The notes: generated from the sequence alone by a model not told the origin. DNA of 64,000 nt from Rhizodiscina lignyota (GCA_010015805.1 ML978126.1:992001-1056000), one strand, 5' to 3'. Positions 1-10,352 are shown, counted from the first letter of the stretch. Translations and numbers: made by a program.

Positions 1-458
1 GCTTGCGCAGGGCGAGATATCTCAGATGTCTTAGGGCAAGGGGTTGTGAGTTTCGGGATGCTGAGAGAGATCAAACGAGTCGATAAGGGAATAGGGGAAG
101 TTGATACCGACGGTGGCGGATTTGCTGAAAGTCCTCATAAGGGACAAAAATGCTATCAAATAAATAGCAAATACCAAAGTCTCCGATCATGCCCTCTTGA
201 AACTGTTGAATTTTGTGACTCTCTAATTGTTTCGCCACTATACGGTGTTTCGAGTATAATGGAAGAAGCTGATAGGTACTGAGAAGGATACACCCTGGCT
301 GAAGGGATAAATATCTATTCCATGCCATACTATGTCATTCTGCTTTAGAACCATTCACGAGTCTTCTTCACTACATACCCGGTGAATCTCGATAGTAGCT
401 GTGAGTCGAACAATGGCGTGTGCTCCCGCGAGCTGTCATGGATGATAGGGAAGAGGAG

Positions 459-838
459 CTAGTGTACACGCGAGAATGAGTGATTGTCGAATTTAGGAAA
501 CAGCTGACGTGCGATCCAGAGGAGGTTAACACGCGCTGGAGCAACAGCCCTTAACTGCCTGTGGATAAGCGAGCCATCGCCATCCAGAACCTTCTCCCAA
601 ATCCTACCATCAAATGGATTACTCCCATACCACAAGACCTTCGGATGATGATGACTGTGATACTCCAATGCCCATGCCTGAAGTTGTTGCATAGTCAACT
701 CGGGCTTGTCGTAGAGCAGATCGTCCAAGCGGTTACATTGAGCAGTAAAGAAGCGGGTGAGACGGTTGAAGCTGTCCGTCGATATCGAAGTTCTGGCGCT
801 AGCCACTGCTAATGGCGCCTGATTAACTCAGCTAGCGA
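459..838 (-). pseudogene. Possible fragment of an unrecognised protein-coding gene
   Basis: One frame is open for about 125 codons and ends at a stop at 459. It has no ATG; the first usable start is a GTG at 806, and a stop lies just upstream of 838. The translation has coding-like composition, with a His-rich patch (EYHSHHHPKVLWYGSNPF) and a C-terminal half rich in Leu, Trp and Arg. I do not recognise a family. It could be the 3' exon of a gene whose 5' part is lost or spliced from upstream, or a chance open frame. Confidence 0.22.
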
Positions 839-1124
839 ACAGGGTCGCTTTAGCCGCGCCTCAATCAGTAGATCTCTTCGTATAGTACTGGCGCCCACGG
901 CTGTCATCCATGGTGTGACGTCGAGTAAGGAACTGAATTCAGTGTCAATTAAAAGTGTCTCGGGCTCCTCGGCTCAGAGATAGCGGAGAAATCTAAGACA
1001 TATCTATAGGTGGCTTGATGATTCGAAGGCATCCCGGTTTGGAATCAGATCCTCCGGGTCGATAGTCACTTTAAACCAGCTCGGCTTTAACGTAGCCACA
1101 ACTTGTTCAATAGCGAATAACAAT

Positions 1125-1345
1125 GAAGTGAAATCTACCCTCATACAAAGGTCTTTCCGGATTTGAAACTGAGTTACGTAGGGGTAACAATGTGAGCAAT
1201 GAGTAAGCAGCATGAGCTGTGGCTGAGCAGGTCTGAGTTCGCCGTGAGCGAACTTGAGCCAGCGTGATTGTGCCTGATTTTGTTCCGAGAACCTCATGCA
1301 CGATGATTGTTCCTGATTCCATCCCTGAGCATCGTGAAGAGGGCC
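1125..1345. repeat. Dispersed repeat, copy A (less mutated)
   Basis: About 200 bases here align with 4890-5075. Shared words include AGTGAAATCTAC at the left end, GAGTTACGTAGG against AAGTTATATAGG, and AGCCAGCGTGATT with TGCCTGATT at the right. Where the copies differ, copy A mostly has G and copy B has A (for example TGTGGCTGAGCA against TGTGACTAAGTA), the direction expected if copy B was hit by RIP. A 17-base minisatellite follows directly. Confidence 0.75.
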
Positions 1346-1361
1346 CGAAATTGGCACCGTT

Positions 1362-1550
1362 AAGTCGAAAATTCGCTGGTAGTGAATCTTCCCGCCCGGC
1401 GATTTTCCTCGCTCAGCGGTTTCCCCAACTCGTGATTTTTCGCGTTCAGCGAATCTTCTCACTTTACGATCTTTCGCACTTGGCGGTTCTTCTCACTCAT
1501 TGATTATTCCCATTCAACGATCCTTCTCACCCATCGATTTTTCTCATTCC
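1362..1550. repeat. Degenerate 17-base minisatellite following repeat copy A
   Basis: About ten imperfect tandem units of 16-18 bases are visible, with a consensus near CGATTTTTCTCACTCAG: a GCGA start, a pyrimidine run, then CTCACT or a variant. The period matches the array after copy B (5100-5460), although the unit sequence has diverged strongly. Confidence 0.65.
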
Positions 1551-2909
1551 AGCCTGACTCATGGTTTTTTCCAAAGGTTATTATGTAGAAGTCATAAGCC
1601 CGGCTTCCTCTTCAGGAGCAGATCCTCAGCCTCTTCGATTTCATCCTCTTAGGCATTCCACAAAGCCATAGGTGGCAACCCGTAGTGGTCGTAAGCCCAT
1701 CTTTTCCAAACCTGCGTACGCCATCAAATGGACTGAAGCCGTCAAGCAGGACACAGATCTTATAACATTTTATTAAGTCATTCTCTTGGGGCTCGCATCC
1801 CGCGCCCGTAAGTCATATGCCATTTCTACAATCACCCCACGGCCAACTCGAGTGGGAATGCGACGCGTTCAATGAGATATCCCAGAGCCGACACGTAGGA
1901 AGAGAGCGCTGTTGTCGTCGAGTGAGATTCTGGGGTTTTAAACGGAGACACGGCGAGTGTTCGGAAGAGAGCTGGAAGTTGACGTAGCCGCTGTTTCAGA
2001 CTAGACGGGGCTCGACTTCGATCATCTAATATTGCGCACGAATATGGCAATTCTAGAGCAGGCGTGGTGGGGACTGTAGAGGGACTAAACGTCGGATAAC
2101 GCTTGTATTGCGGAAACTTGGTGTGCAGATAATACGCCTGCAACTGGCAGATTTGACAGTAATTATCACATTCGCTAAGCAGCCTTAGGTCCTAGCGCCT
2201 GGCGCATATCCACGGGCTGGTCTGGCAGATCTGCGTCACATGCATGCTTGCTACAGTCGAACATTAAGAACGCTCACTCTTGATTGAGTAGGAATGCTGT
2301 AAGAGGACGAGATCTCCCAGGCTAAGACAAGATGATAGGATAGGCAAAGAACAGAAAAGCGAGCAAGAAACAGCTAGACCCAAAGTAGCTAGTCGTAGTT
2401 CAGCATAGGGTTATTGCAGGAGGGTTGATACGTGCAGGATGAACGAAAGGAGCACCCTCGTGGCCCCCCGGAGGAGCAGACGGACTGAGCTCCCCCAAGG
2501 GACAGTCACGGGTGACAGATCCACAGGGGCCATGCTGTGCGTTTCATTCCGCCTGCTCGAACACAAGACGTATGAACCTTGACACTAAACTTGAAACTCA
2601 AGCACTGTAGGAACTTTTCGTCCTCATGGTAGACACTGGCTGCCTGAAGATGAGCCTCTTAGGATTTTGTTGCTGCCTTCATTGTTGTCTTGGCAGTGTG
2701 GGGGAGTGTCTCCACTCCCACTAGATAAGGAAGCTGGGGCACTCTCAGCCCTCTGGCCGGCGGCTGTGCTGCGGATCTTATTCCATTTATTGGAATGTCG
2801 CTCCTCGCAAACTCAGAACTTTTATAATCTCCTGCTGTGTTTTTTTATAGTAAAAACTGATCCGTGGCCCGGTCTGTCTCGTTCACGAACGTACCCTTCT
2901 ACCGCCGAG

Positions 2910-4691
2910 ATGCCAGATCCTGCGGTGCTCCCAGCAGAGCTCTTTGATATCGTGGTTGACTTTATTGTTGAGAGCAAGGAAGATCAGAGACCACTTTGCT
3001 TGTTTTCTCTTGTCAGCCACCATTGGCACGCCATTCACACCCCTCGTCTCTACTCCAAGTTCACCCACGATGGCGATACACACTCATTCATGTCGCTCTG
3101 GAAATTTCTCCGGACAATGTTGGAGAATGAACGCCTGGCGCAATATGTTCGAGCCCTAGATATCCAATACTGGGGGCTTCATTTGAACAGTTCCGATAAT
3201 GATGGAAACCTAATGGAGGAAGATATTGCCGCTGTCCACGATGCATTTCGCATGGCAGGTATGCAGAAGTTGGCGCCGGATATCGAGGAAGCTATCCTCC
3301 AAAATGACCGAAGGCCGTTGATGGCGCTCCTCTTGACTGTCTTGCCAAACGTGGTTTCATTGCATGCTCACATACCTGAGAAAGACCCCTACCTCGCGGA
3401 AGTGCTCAGGCTATCAGTGGACCATGAAGAGAGCAAGCCTCAACCAAAAGCGCTCCAGAATCTAGAAAGCGCGCAGCTCATGAGCGAATGGCATGTCCGA
3501 CACTCTACTATTCGACAGCCCCGTGATAACTATCTCCTGGAGCTTCAGCACGTTTGGCCCATATTTCGCCTCCCAAGCCTACGGGAAGTCTCTGTTTTCA
3601 ACTTCGACCCGAGAGATGCATCAGTCTACTTTGATCACTACGCGAGAACTTCCTCCATCACGCACATGACCTTGGTCATTGACATTGATGTCAGCATCTC
3701 GGCTCGAGATGCGCACGTGCTACTCACATTACCGAGAGCGCTGATCAGCTTGAGCATCTACATCAACGATTGTTACCTGTTTCCGGAAAGACAAACTATG
3801 CAACTCTCTAATGAGGAGCTATGGCTGGGAGTGGAGTCTCATCGCGACAGCATTGAGCACTTCGACTTCTACCGTGGCTGCGGGGTTCGGCCGCCGGCGC
3901 ACAGAAAGGGTAATGGTCATTTCGGCTCGCTCAGCATGTTCACTCGACTCAATCGGCTCTGCGTCCAGCCAGAGACACTTCTCGGAGGCTGTACGGACGA
4001 CGATCCATTAGCACCGTTCCGCCTCAAAGATACATTGCCTTCTACGCTCAAGAGTCTCACATTCTATGGAGACCAAGGACTGCTTCGCAACGAGCATCTA
4101 GGAGATGAAATATGCGAAATCTTGGATGTCTCAAGCTCTATTCCACTTGCAAGCATCTTCCTCGAAGATGTCTCCGCGACAAACGCTTACTTTATCCACC
4201 CTAAAGTACTACCATATCGACAAGTGAGACAAGCATGCAGGGAAAGAAGGATCATCTACCGACGAGTCAAAGGCAGAGATGAGTGGACAGGCCATCAAAA
4301 AGCAAAGCGCAAAACACTTCTGAAAGGAGGCAGCGCGCTGCCATGTGCCAAGAAAGCTTTCAGCACGCGAGGCGAGAGGAGAGATAAATTCGAGCGTGAA
4401 GGAGAGCTTAAGAGGGCTGCTGAGCAGAGAAGGAGGAGAGAAGCGTATCTGAGTCGCGAAACTGAAGACTCCGAAGGGCTGGAGTCCGAACTGTTCGACT
4501 CTGACGACCTGAGTCTTGACGCATTTGATTCTAGCGAGTTAGATACGGACTTATACGATACAGACTCGGAGTTTTCCGACCGCATAGAGGCGCTCGATGC
4601 GGATTTAGAAGAGACAGAGTTGGAAGCGGTCGAACCGGCTACTTCGGGTTCAGACGTTTCGGATACAGATGAAGACAACGTTAGCCCGTGA
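2910..4691 (+). CDS. F-box-like protein with a long acidic C-terminal tail
   Basis: A single exon encodes 593 residues. The chosen ATG at 2910 sits in a good context (CCGAGATG) and begins right before an F-box-like helix pair (LPAELFDIVVDFI, then CLFSLVSHHWHAIHTPRLYSKF, residues about 6-50). Fungal F-box proteins use this module to bind Skp1 and recruit targets to SCF ubiquitin ligases. Residues about 50-480 look like a degenerate leucine-rich region, typical of the substrate-binding part. From about residue 490 the chain becomes strongly basic (KAKRKTLLKGG, then RRRREAYLSRE) and then switches to roughly 70 residues dominated by Asp, Glu and Ser. The frame stays open 81 codons upstream, but that part lacks domain features. 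The target is unknown. Confidence 0.8.
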   Translation: MPDPAVLPAELFDIVVDFIVESKEDQRPLCLFSLVSHHWHAIHTPRLYSKFTHDGDTHSFMSLWKFLRTMLENERLAQYVRALDIQYWGLHLNSSDNDGNLMEEDIAAVHDAFRMAGMQKLAPDIEEAILQNDRRPLMALLLTVLPNVVSLHAHIPEKDPYLAEVLRLSVDHEESKPQPKALQNLESAQLMSEWHVRHSTIRQPRDNYLLELQHVWPIFRLPSLREVSVFNFDPRDASVYFDHYARTSSITHMTLVIDIDVSISARDAHVLLTLPRALISLSIYINDCYLFPERQTMQLSNEELWLGVESHRDSIEHFDFYRGCGVRPPAHRKGNGHFGSLSMFTRLNRLCVQPETLLGGCTDDDPLAPFRLKDTLPSTLKSLTFYGDQGLLRNEHLGDEICEILDVSSSIPLASIFLEDVSATNAYFIHPKVLPYRQVRQACRERRIIYRRVKGRDEWTGHQKAKRKTLLKGGSALPCAKKAFSTRGERRDKFEREGELKRAAEQRRRREAYLSRETEDSEGLESELFDSDDLSLDAFDSSELDTDLYDTDSEFSDRIEALDADLEETELEAVEPATSGSDVSDTDEDNVSP

Positions 4692-4889
4692 TTGGTCGTA
4701 TTGCTGAAATGGCTGTGGTGGCTGCAACCTGCATTTGAAGTGCATGTGCTCTGATTATATGTAGGATTCAGAACATATATGCATGGATTACTCCTTTCGT
4801 GGGCTTACGTCGTGCTAGTGGCAGCGTACTGGCATGACGAGCTTGAACAAGGCAGGCTCAAAGTCCGGAGATAGCGGTAGATACTAGAG

Positions 4890-5075
4890 TGAAATCTACT
4901 CTCACACAATTCATTTTCTGGACTGGACCTTAAGTTATATAGGAGGTATAATATGAGCATTAAGTAAGTAATATAAGCTGTGACTAAGTAACCCTAACCT
5001 CGCCGCGAGCCAGCGTGATTATACCTGATTCGTGCCTAAGCAACATGAAGGGGGTCTGAAATCGGGCTTAAATTA
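4890..5075. repeat. Dispersed repeat, copy B (RIP-like decay)
   Basis: This is the partner of 1125-1345 in the same orientation. Many differences read G in copy A and A in copy B on the plus strand, creating TA-rich words such as ATATGAGCATTAAGTAAGTA. This is the one-sided transition pattern left by RIP in Pezizomycotina, although only two copies are available for comparison. Confidence 0.72.
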
Positions 5076-5099
5076 GCTTGAAGGGATGTGAGGTGTCCA

Positions 5100-5460
5100 G
5101 GGAGCTCCCCTCTCCTGGGAGCTTTTCTCCTTAGAACCATTCTCTCCACGGAGCCTTTTCCTCCTAGGAAGCCCGCGCTACTTAGCAACCTTCTCTTCTT
5201 GGAGCGGTTCTTCACGGAGTCCATCTCTACTTAGAGCTTACTTCTCCTAGAAGCTTCTCTCCTAGGAGCTTTCCTCTCCTGGGAGCTTTCCTCTCCTGGG
5301 AGCTTTCCTCTCCTGGGAGCTTTCCTCTCCTAGGCGACCTTCTCTACTTGGTGAGGTTCTCTCCTTAGTAAGGTTCCTCTAAGAGGCCTATTTCTCCTTA
5401 GATGAATTCTTCACGGAGCCTATCTCTACTAGGAGCATGGTTCTCCCATGAGAGTGCTCC
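5100..5460. repeat. 17-base minisatellite following repeat copy B
   Basis: A tandem array has the unit GGGAGCTTTCCTCTCCT. Three copies are perfect (5281-5297, 5298-5314, 5315-5331) and one has a single change (5264-5280). Degenerate units continue on both sides from about 5100 to 5460. The perfect core suggests recent unit duplication inside an old array. Confidence 0.85.
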
Positions 5461-5539
5461 CAGGACTTCGAGCCGCTCCGGAGAGCTGCTGCGTTCTAGC
5501 TAAGCTGCACTCCAGAGTTACTTCTCGTCTTAAAGTTCA

Positions 5540-6060
5540 GCATTACACTAGCAGTGCTTTGTTACGATCTATATACTTTCTTTCTCAGCCCTCCTGCATT
5601 CGTCTATAAGTACTATAGACGACACCTCCCTGAATTGTTCCAGATGGGCCGTCTTAATCACCATCTTGGCTCCCTGTACGCAGGTGCGCATCAAAAGTCC
5701 TTGCGCAAGCCTAAGGCCCAGTCGGGTATGAGTACTAGTCCTCGTTATAAGCTTTAAAGGCTCTAAGTAAAAGTAAAGGCGGATAGCTTCTTTAGATAAG
5801 ATAACTAGTAAAAATTCACTAATAGCCCCTAAGTACATAATTAAAAATGATAAAAAGACTTCACTCGCTTAAAACTACTACGCGTGGTACTTTAATTAGA
5901 TTATAAATTAATTCTAGACTTAGACTTTTAACACGCTAAATAGGTTCATAATATCTTAAGAACGGACCACGTTCTACCTCTACATGATTAATATACATGG
6001 GATAACTATCATAAACTCACGTTACACAAGTCCCGATATTATTAGGGGATAGAAAAACCG
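5540..6060. repeat. AT-rich block, probably decayed repeat
   Basis: Base composition becomes markedly AT-rich, with many TTAA, TATA and TAATTA words and no sustained open frame. It adjoins repeat copy B and its minisatellite, so it may be the remainder of the same element after RIP. No terminal repeats could be recognised. Confidence 0.4.
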
Positions 6061-6077
6061 GGAGCTAGAGGGACCAG

Positions 6078-6114
6078 AATCAGGACCGGAACCAGGACAA
6101 GGAACACGAAGGGA
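6078..6114. repeat. Short 12-base purine-rich tandem repeat
   Basis: Three neighbouring 12-base units, GGACCAGAATCA, GGACCGGAACCA and GGACAAGGAACA, follow each other without gaps. Confidence 0.6.
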
Positions 6115-6207
6115 CTTAAGCCTGAGGAGCCTGAGGCAACATGATTTGGATCATGAGCCAGCCCCGCGCAAGCCCAAGTAACCGTGATTAAGGCTGAGTA
6201 GAAATGA

Positions 6208-6238
6208 GCCGGGGTTGAGCCGGGGTTGAGCCGAGCAT
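6208..6238. repeat. Short 11-base tandem repeat
   Basis: The unit GAGCCGGGGTT occurs twice exactly and once in part (GAGCCGAGC). Confidence 0.65.
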
Positions 6239-6528
6239 GATTTGCTGATGTAATGTGCTAAAATCGACTAACCTGGTGAGTACTTGAAATTTTCAAGTAA
6301 TTCCACGCAGGAGTCGTCGAAGTTTTGAACTTGGGTTATCAGGTTTTCACTGAGGTATTTAGTTTGCTTATTGATATAACGCTTCGCCAAACGTTGATAT
6401 TCTCGTGTATGCTCGAATGAACGAATGATCAAGCTTTCATAGATAGTCTTACTGACTTTGAAGAGTAAGAGCCGTATATTCTTAGCTGTTACCGTTTGCC
6501 TGGCTGCTGTTGGACTGCAGAGTGAACT

Positions 6529-8179
6529 TCATTGATGGCCCACAGAGTTTGAGTTGTCCGCGCAGGAAAAAGCAGCGGAACCCCCAGAGGCTTTGTAAGA
6601 GTCAATGATGCCAACGATAGATCCGTAAGTACCAGCAATCATCAAGAAACTCCCGGAAACAACGACGAAGATACTCCACCAGACCATCAACCTCCATTTA
6701 GTGGTTCGCTCGGCCTTCCCCTTTCTCCAGTTATCATAGAGCCACATGCAGCCCATCGGCTGGAAGGACAAGAGTGTCCCAAGAAGAGCACCGATGAGCG
6801 AAACGAGGCCTCCGAAAACGGGGATGGAGCTGGCGATAATATAGGCGACCGCAGCGATGCTAAAATTGCAGCCAAACCATATTCCCCAGTGGAGGAAGGT
6901 GGGCTGGGTGAGATGTTTGCTGCCTCGCAGGAGTCGGACGAAAATGTACTTGCTAGGCAACTGTAACGTTGTTAGCACACAGCGCATATGAGATTTGGGA
7001 GTGGTTGTCTGCTAACGTGAATGACAAGCGTCGTAGTCACCAACAAACCCGGCATGGCAAAACCATAGCAGACCTTCTTCATGACTGCTCCAGCGGAGCC
7101 AAGGGCCGGCGAAGCAACGTAAGAACCGCAGTAGTAGTAAACCACGCAGCCAATTGCAATGTAGGTAGCAGTCACTCCAGATTGGCAGATTATCAGCGAC
7201 CGAGTGTAGTGGCGAGGGTCCCGCATCTCTGAGACGATTGAGAAGAAAGCCGGCGTGCCTGCATACGCAAAGACCAGAGAGGAGAGTGCGGAGCTGGCGT
7301 CTGCAAAGGACGGACTTTTGGCGAGTCTATAGTCAGAGACCCAAGGACCGGTTTGTGGTGCAGCAGAAGGGCGGTCTTGAACGCCAACCGCGATGGTGAG
7401 AGTCATGACTGTTTAGGATGTTAGAACTCACAGCCAACGAGCCTCCAGAAAGAGAACCTACTCGCAGTGATAATACATGTCAGTCCTACCCATGCAAGCC
7501 AACTGATTCGACCGAGAGTCTGGATGCTGGCAAGCAGGAAGCCTGCGATGGCGGCAACAGCGACGAAAGCTGCGGTACATGCGCCATGGGTCGAGACTGC
7601 GTTCAGGCCGATGGAAATACCGAGCATACCGGAGCCGGCGACAAAAACCCAATCTATGGTGAAGTCAGAGAGGGACATCCCCAGCAATTGGAGTGTGCAC
7701 TGACAAAGGCAGAAGGCCGTTCCAAAAACGATGCGACCAATTTGACCAAACATCAACCCGCCAGCGTCGTCGATACTGTAGACTTCACGATGGCGAAGCT
7801 TGAAAATACCGACCATATAGTCCGACCAGGTAGTTATCACAGCGATTGTGATGAGGCAAATAACGCCTGGAATCAGGCCCAAAACGTCGAAGACGGCCGG
7901 AATGGACAGCACGCCGAGACCAATCTGGGTTTTCATCATGAGCGCAACCGTTCCTAGCTATCCGACCTAGAAAGTTTTAGTTAATCTAAATTCCCCATAC
8001 TCCAAGGTACTCACATTGCGGTAATTGGGCCCTTTCTCTGTGATTTCGCCAAAGACGGCGTCGCGAGCAACAGTATCTGAGCCATCATAGACTTCGCCTT
8101 CCTTCGTGGTGGGAACGAGACCCAGCTCGTTACCGTCACCTTTGATTGCTTTGTCGGAGACCTGGAACGTATGAGACAT
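6529..8179 (-). CDS. AAAP-family amino-acid permease with an in-frame stop at a splice junction
   Basis: Five exons are read on the minus strand: 8179-8015, 7957-7705, 7653-7462, 7408-7017 and 6960-6529 (477 residues). The protein has the hallmarks of fungal amino-acid/auxin permease-type transporters: a soluble N-terminus ending FGEITEKGPNYRN, the first membrane helix LMMKTQIGLGVLSIP, the loop WVFVAGSGMLGISIGLN, and about ten further helices. It would import neutral amino acids at the plasma membrane or vacuole. The second exon is odd. The ordinary acceptor (TTCTAG, ending at 7967) would give V-G-stop, where relatives read V-G-W. The same TAG forms a second acceptor ending at 7958, which skips the stop and loses only those three codons. 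The donor of the last intron, GTTAGC, is also weak. The gene heads a block of proline-type catabolic genes. Functional status is uncertain. Confidence 0.8.
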
Positions 8180-8855
8180 TTTGCAAATGAGCACAGAGGA
8201 AGTGGTGCATTACGGTATTTCGCTCCAATTTATCAGGGGCTGCTGGGAATTATAATCTTGCCTGGGCCCGCCCACTCGACGTCGGGTGGCAACTATAGAA
8301 CAAGTTTGGGCTATTCGCGTTTCCGAGCCGGGTATGCCTGCAAAGGCTCTGCATTATCTAAAGGTTTCCAAGATTGCGGGGGTGGAGCATGAAGTGAAGG
8401 AGATCTGGGGAAGTTATCACTCGGAAGCGCCGCCGATTATCAAAGCTTCCAGGGGTCAGGGGTCAGATTCTCACGGGACCGCGTCCGATGCGACATTAAT
8501 TTGTTCGGAATCTCACTCCCCTCCCCGGGAGACTGCGATAACTCCATTCACACCTTCTCGGAGCCGTAAGATGAAATCTTGCGAACTTTGCAAAAGGAAA
8601 AAGGCTGTACTCGCTCTCCAAAGGGTACATTCAACGTCATGGTATGTAGACAATGTCCAGCATATGGTAGGAAAGGTCGACTGGAATTAGTAGTTTTCTC
8701 TCGATGTCAACTTTGTGCGAGTGCAACTATTTTTATTTTGTAAATGGTCTTAAATTAAATATCGTTTTTGCAGCTCGTCGCTTCCACAAACGGTCGATCA
8801 GAGACCCGTAACCTGTGAACGAGAATAGATATACGATATATCTCAATTGCCCAAA
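8180..8855. other. Intergenic, with a faint zinc-cluster-like fragment
   Basis: This is the promoter side of the permease and the 3' flank of proline dehydrogenase. A plus-strand frame contains RSRKMKSCELCKRKKAV at about 8559-8607, like the start of a Zn(II)2Cys6 motif, but no proper continuation follows. Nothing else is recognised. Confidence 0.4.
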
Positions 8856-10352
8856 TCAAGCGTATCTGCCCGTCAACCTGCGAAATAGCTCTTTCCTGAA
8901 TTCTGCGGCGCCCACACTCATTCCAGACGCAGCACCTCGATTTTCGACAAGCCTGCGGGTCAAATATTGCATGCATTCCTGAATACTGCCCCAAGTCAGA
9001 CATTTGTAAACTTTAGGGGTATATCTGTCAGCTGGCGGTGAAGTGCTCTGTTTTTTGACATCGTCTGCCATCTGAAGAAGCTCGCATCCGATGTCTTCGG
9101 CCATGCCCTGAAGCTGCCCAAACTCTGGTACGACTTTTAATTTAGATTGAGCTGCGAGACTAGATGCCAGTCGAGTTGCTCTCCGAATGCTCTCGGAGTT
9201 GTGCCCTGCCAGTAGCAGGTCAAGGTTTGTATCCTGGCGGTTTACCAATGCTGGAAAATGTCCACGGAGAACGTCCTCCACGATGCCATTGTACGACGCA
9301 TCTGTGTCTGCCTTTGTATCGTGGATCCTGTCGCGGATGTCATTGTTGATATAAGCGCCTCGAACAAGCTTAATACCCAAACGCCACCCTTCCTTCTGGG
9401 AAAGCTCCAGCTGGTGTTGAAGCTTGCCCCGTGACGATTTGAGGTAAGCCTGGATTGTGTTGTATATCAGAGCTTGCTTACCCGGGCGATTGTGGCGACG
9501 CATTAAGTCGAAAGTCCATTGATCTATGGTTTTCTGCAAGACTTGTTGCTCTGCATCGATCCATATGCGGCAACCTTTAGAGGCGGCTCGGTCGCATATC
9601 CTATCCATGGCCTCAACGAACTTCGACGGAGCTGCCCCACCTTGCAAAAGGGCTTCTGTTATGCGTGGCCCAGCACCCGTGTACCTAAGAGTGTGTTGGT
9701 GTCGTCATTCTATGATGCGAGGGAAATATCGACATCAGACTTACTTGATGCCTAGCCAGTCTCCTTCTCCGATCATATCCAAAGTCAAAAGATTTCCATT
9801 TGCCCACTGATCAATTTCCGCCTCCATCGTATCCACTGAGCTATTGGCATAGCCTACCAACCTGTTTCCCCCCTGGACTTGGACTTCTTTGCCGTAACAA
9901 AGCACGACGCCAGAGAATCCAAGGCGTCTAATCTCGGATGATGTTTGCGCGATTTCCGCTTGGTTCCTGCCGGCGCAAAATTGCTTTTAGATTAACGGAT
10001 GGATGGCAGCCCGAAGCAATGGATTTCGATCCGGATTAAGCCATGCTGATTTAGAGTTCGCAATCTTCTCGAAGATATAAAATGCTGGCCTGAAGAGCAC
10101 CGGAGAGGTGAAAAAGGCGCTTAACAGCAAATTTCGAACAATACTCGATGTTGACAGCCGTGCTAAAGGGGGCCTGGAAAAGCCATCGGGCCTTGCAGCA
10201 CTAATATTTGGGGCTTCCTTGGCCACAATGGTGTCGATGGGCTTCTGCGTGCTCAGAGACGCCTGTGGCCTGCGTTGGGTGCTCTGGAGATTTAGAGGTG
10301 GTCGGATCTTCAGGAATGTCCTAGTGCTAGTTTTGATGACAGACGAAGCCAT
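8856..10352 (-). pseudogene. Proline dehydrogenase (FAD-dependent) interrupted by a stop codon
   Basis: The enzyme oxidises L-proline to pyrroline-5-carboxylate on the mitochondrial inner membrane. The model is 10352-9745 joined to 9684-8856, with a 60-base intron (ACTTAC/CTAAG on the plus strand), about 478 codons. The N-terminus is Ser/Thr/Arg-rich like a mitochondrial presequence. Family landmarks are all present: GFSGVVLCYGKEV, WIDAEQ, KLVRGAY and the C-terminal YLTRRLVEN, with the Tyr and Arg pair that bind proline. A TAA at 9989-9987 (codon 122) falls inside a conserved stretch, HPLI-stop-KQFCAG, where relatives have Tyr. The frame is open on both sides, and the only intron-like segment that removes the stop is 30 bases, too short for a normal intron. 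It is therefore most likely a recently inactivated gene; a sequencing error or recoding cannot be excluded. Confidence 0.75.

Larger units (their letters stand above)
1..2909. other. Gene-poor, repeat-bearing left flank
   Basis: No intact gene is convincing here. The stretch holds a possible coding fragment at 459-838 and a copy of a dispersed repeat with its minisatellite (about 1125-1560), both listed separately. From 1561 to 2909 only short unrelated frames are visible. The last 250 bases before 2910 would be the promoter and 5' leader of the F-box gene; an open frame runs upstream of that gene to 2667 but looks like untranslated leader. Confidence 0.6.
4692..6528. other. Repeat island between the F-box gene and the permease
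   Basis: No gene is supported. The stretch carries repeat copy B, its minisatellite, an AT-rich block (about 5540-6060) and two short tandem arrays (about 6078-6114 and 6208-6238), all listed separately. Bases 6250-6528 are the 3' flank of the permease gene, which lies on the minus strand. Confidence 0.6.

Noticed and set aside
4295-4678. Ser-rich 127-codon frame on the minus strand
   Set aside because: It is the complement of the acidic Asp/Glu/Ser tail of the F-box protein.
7418-7957. 179-codon open frame on the plus strand
   Set aside because: It is antisense to the permease exons, has low-complexity composition and has no family resemblance.
9970-9999. A 30-base GT...AG segment that would remove the stop in proline dehydrogenase
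   Set aside because: Too short for a spliceosomal intron, and it would delete the conserved KQFCAG motif.
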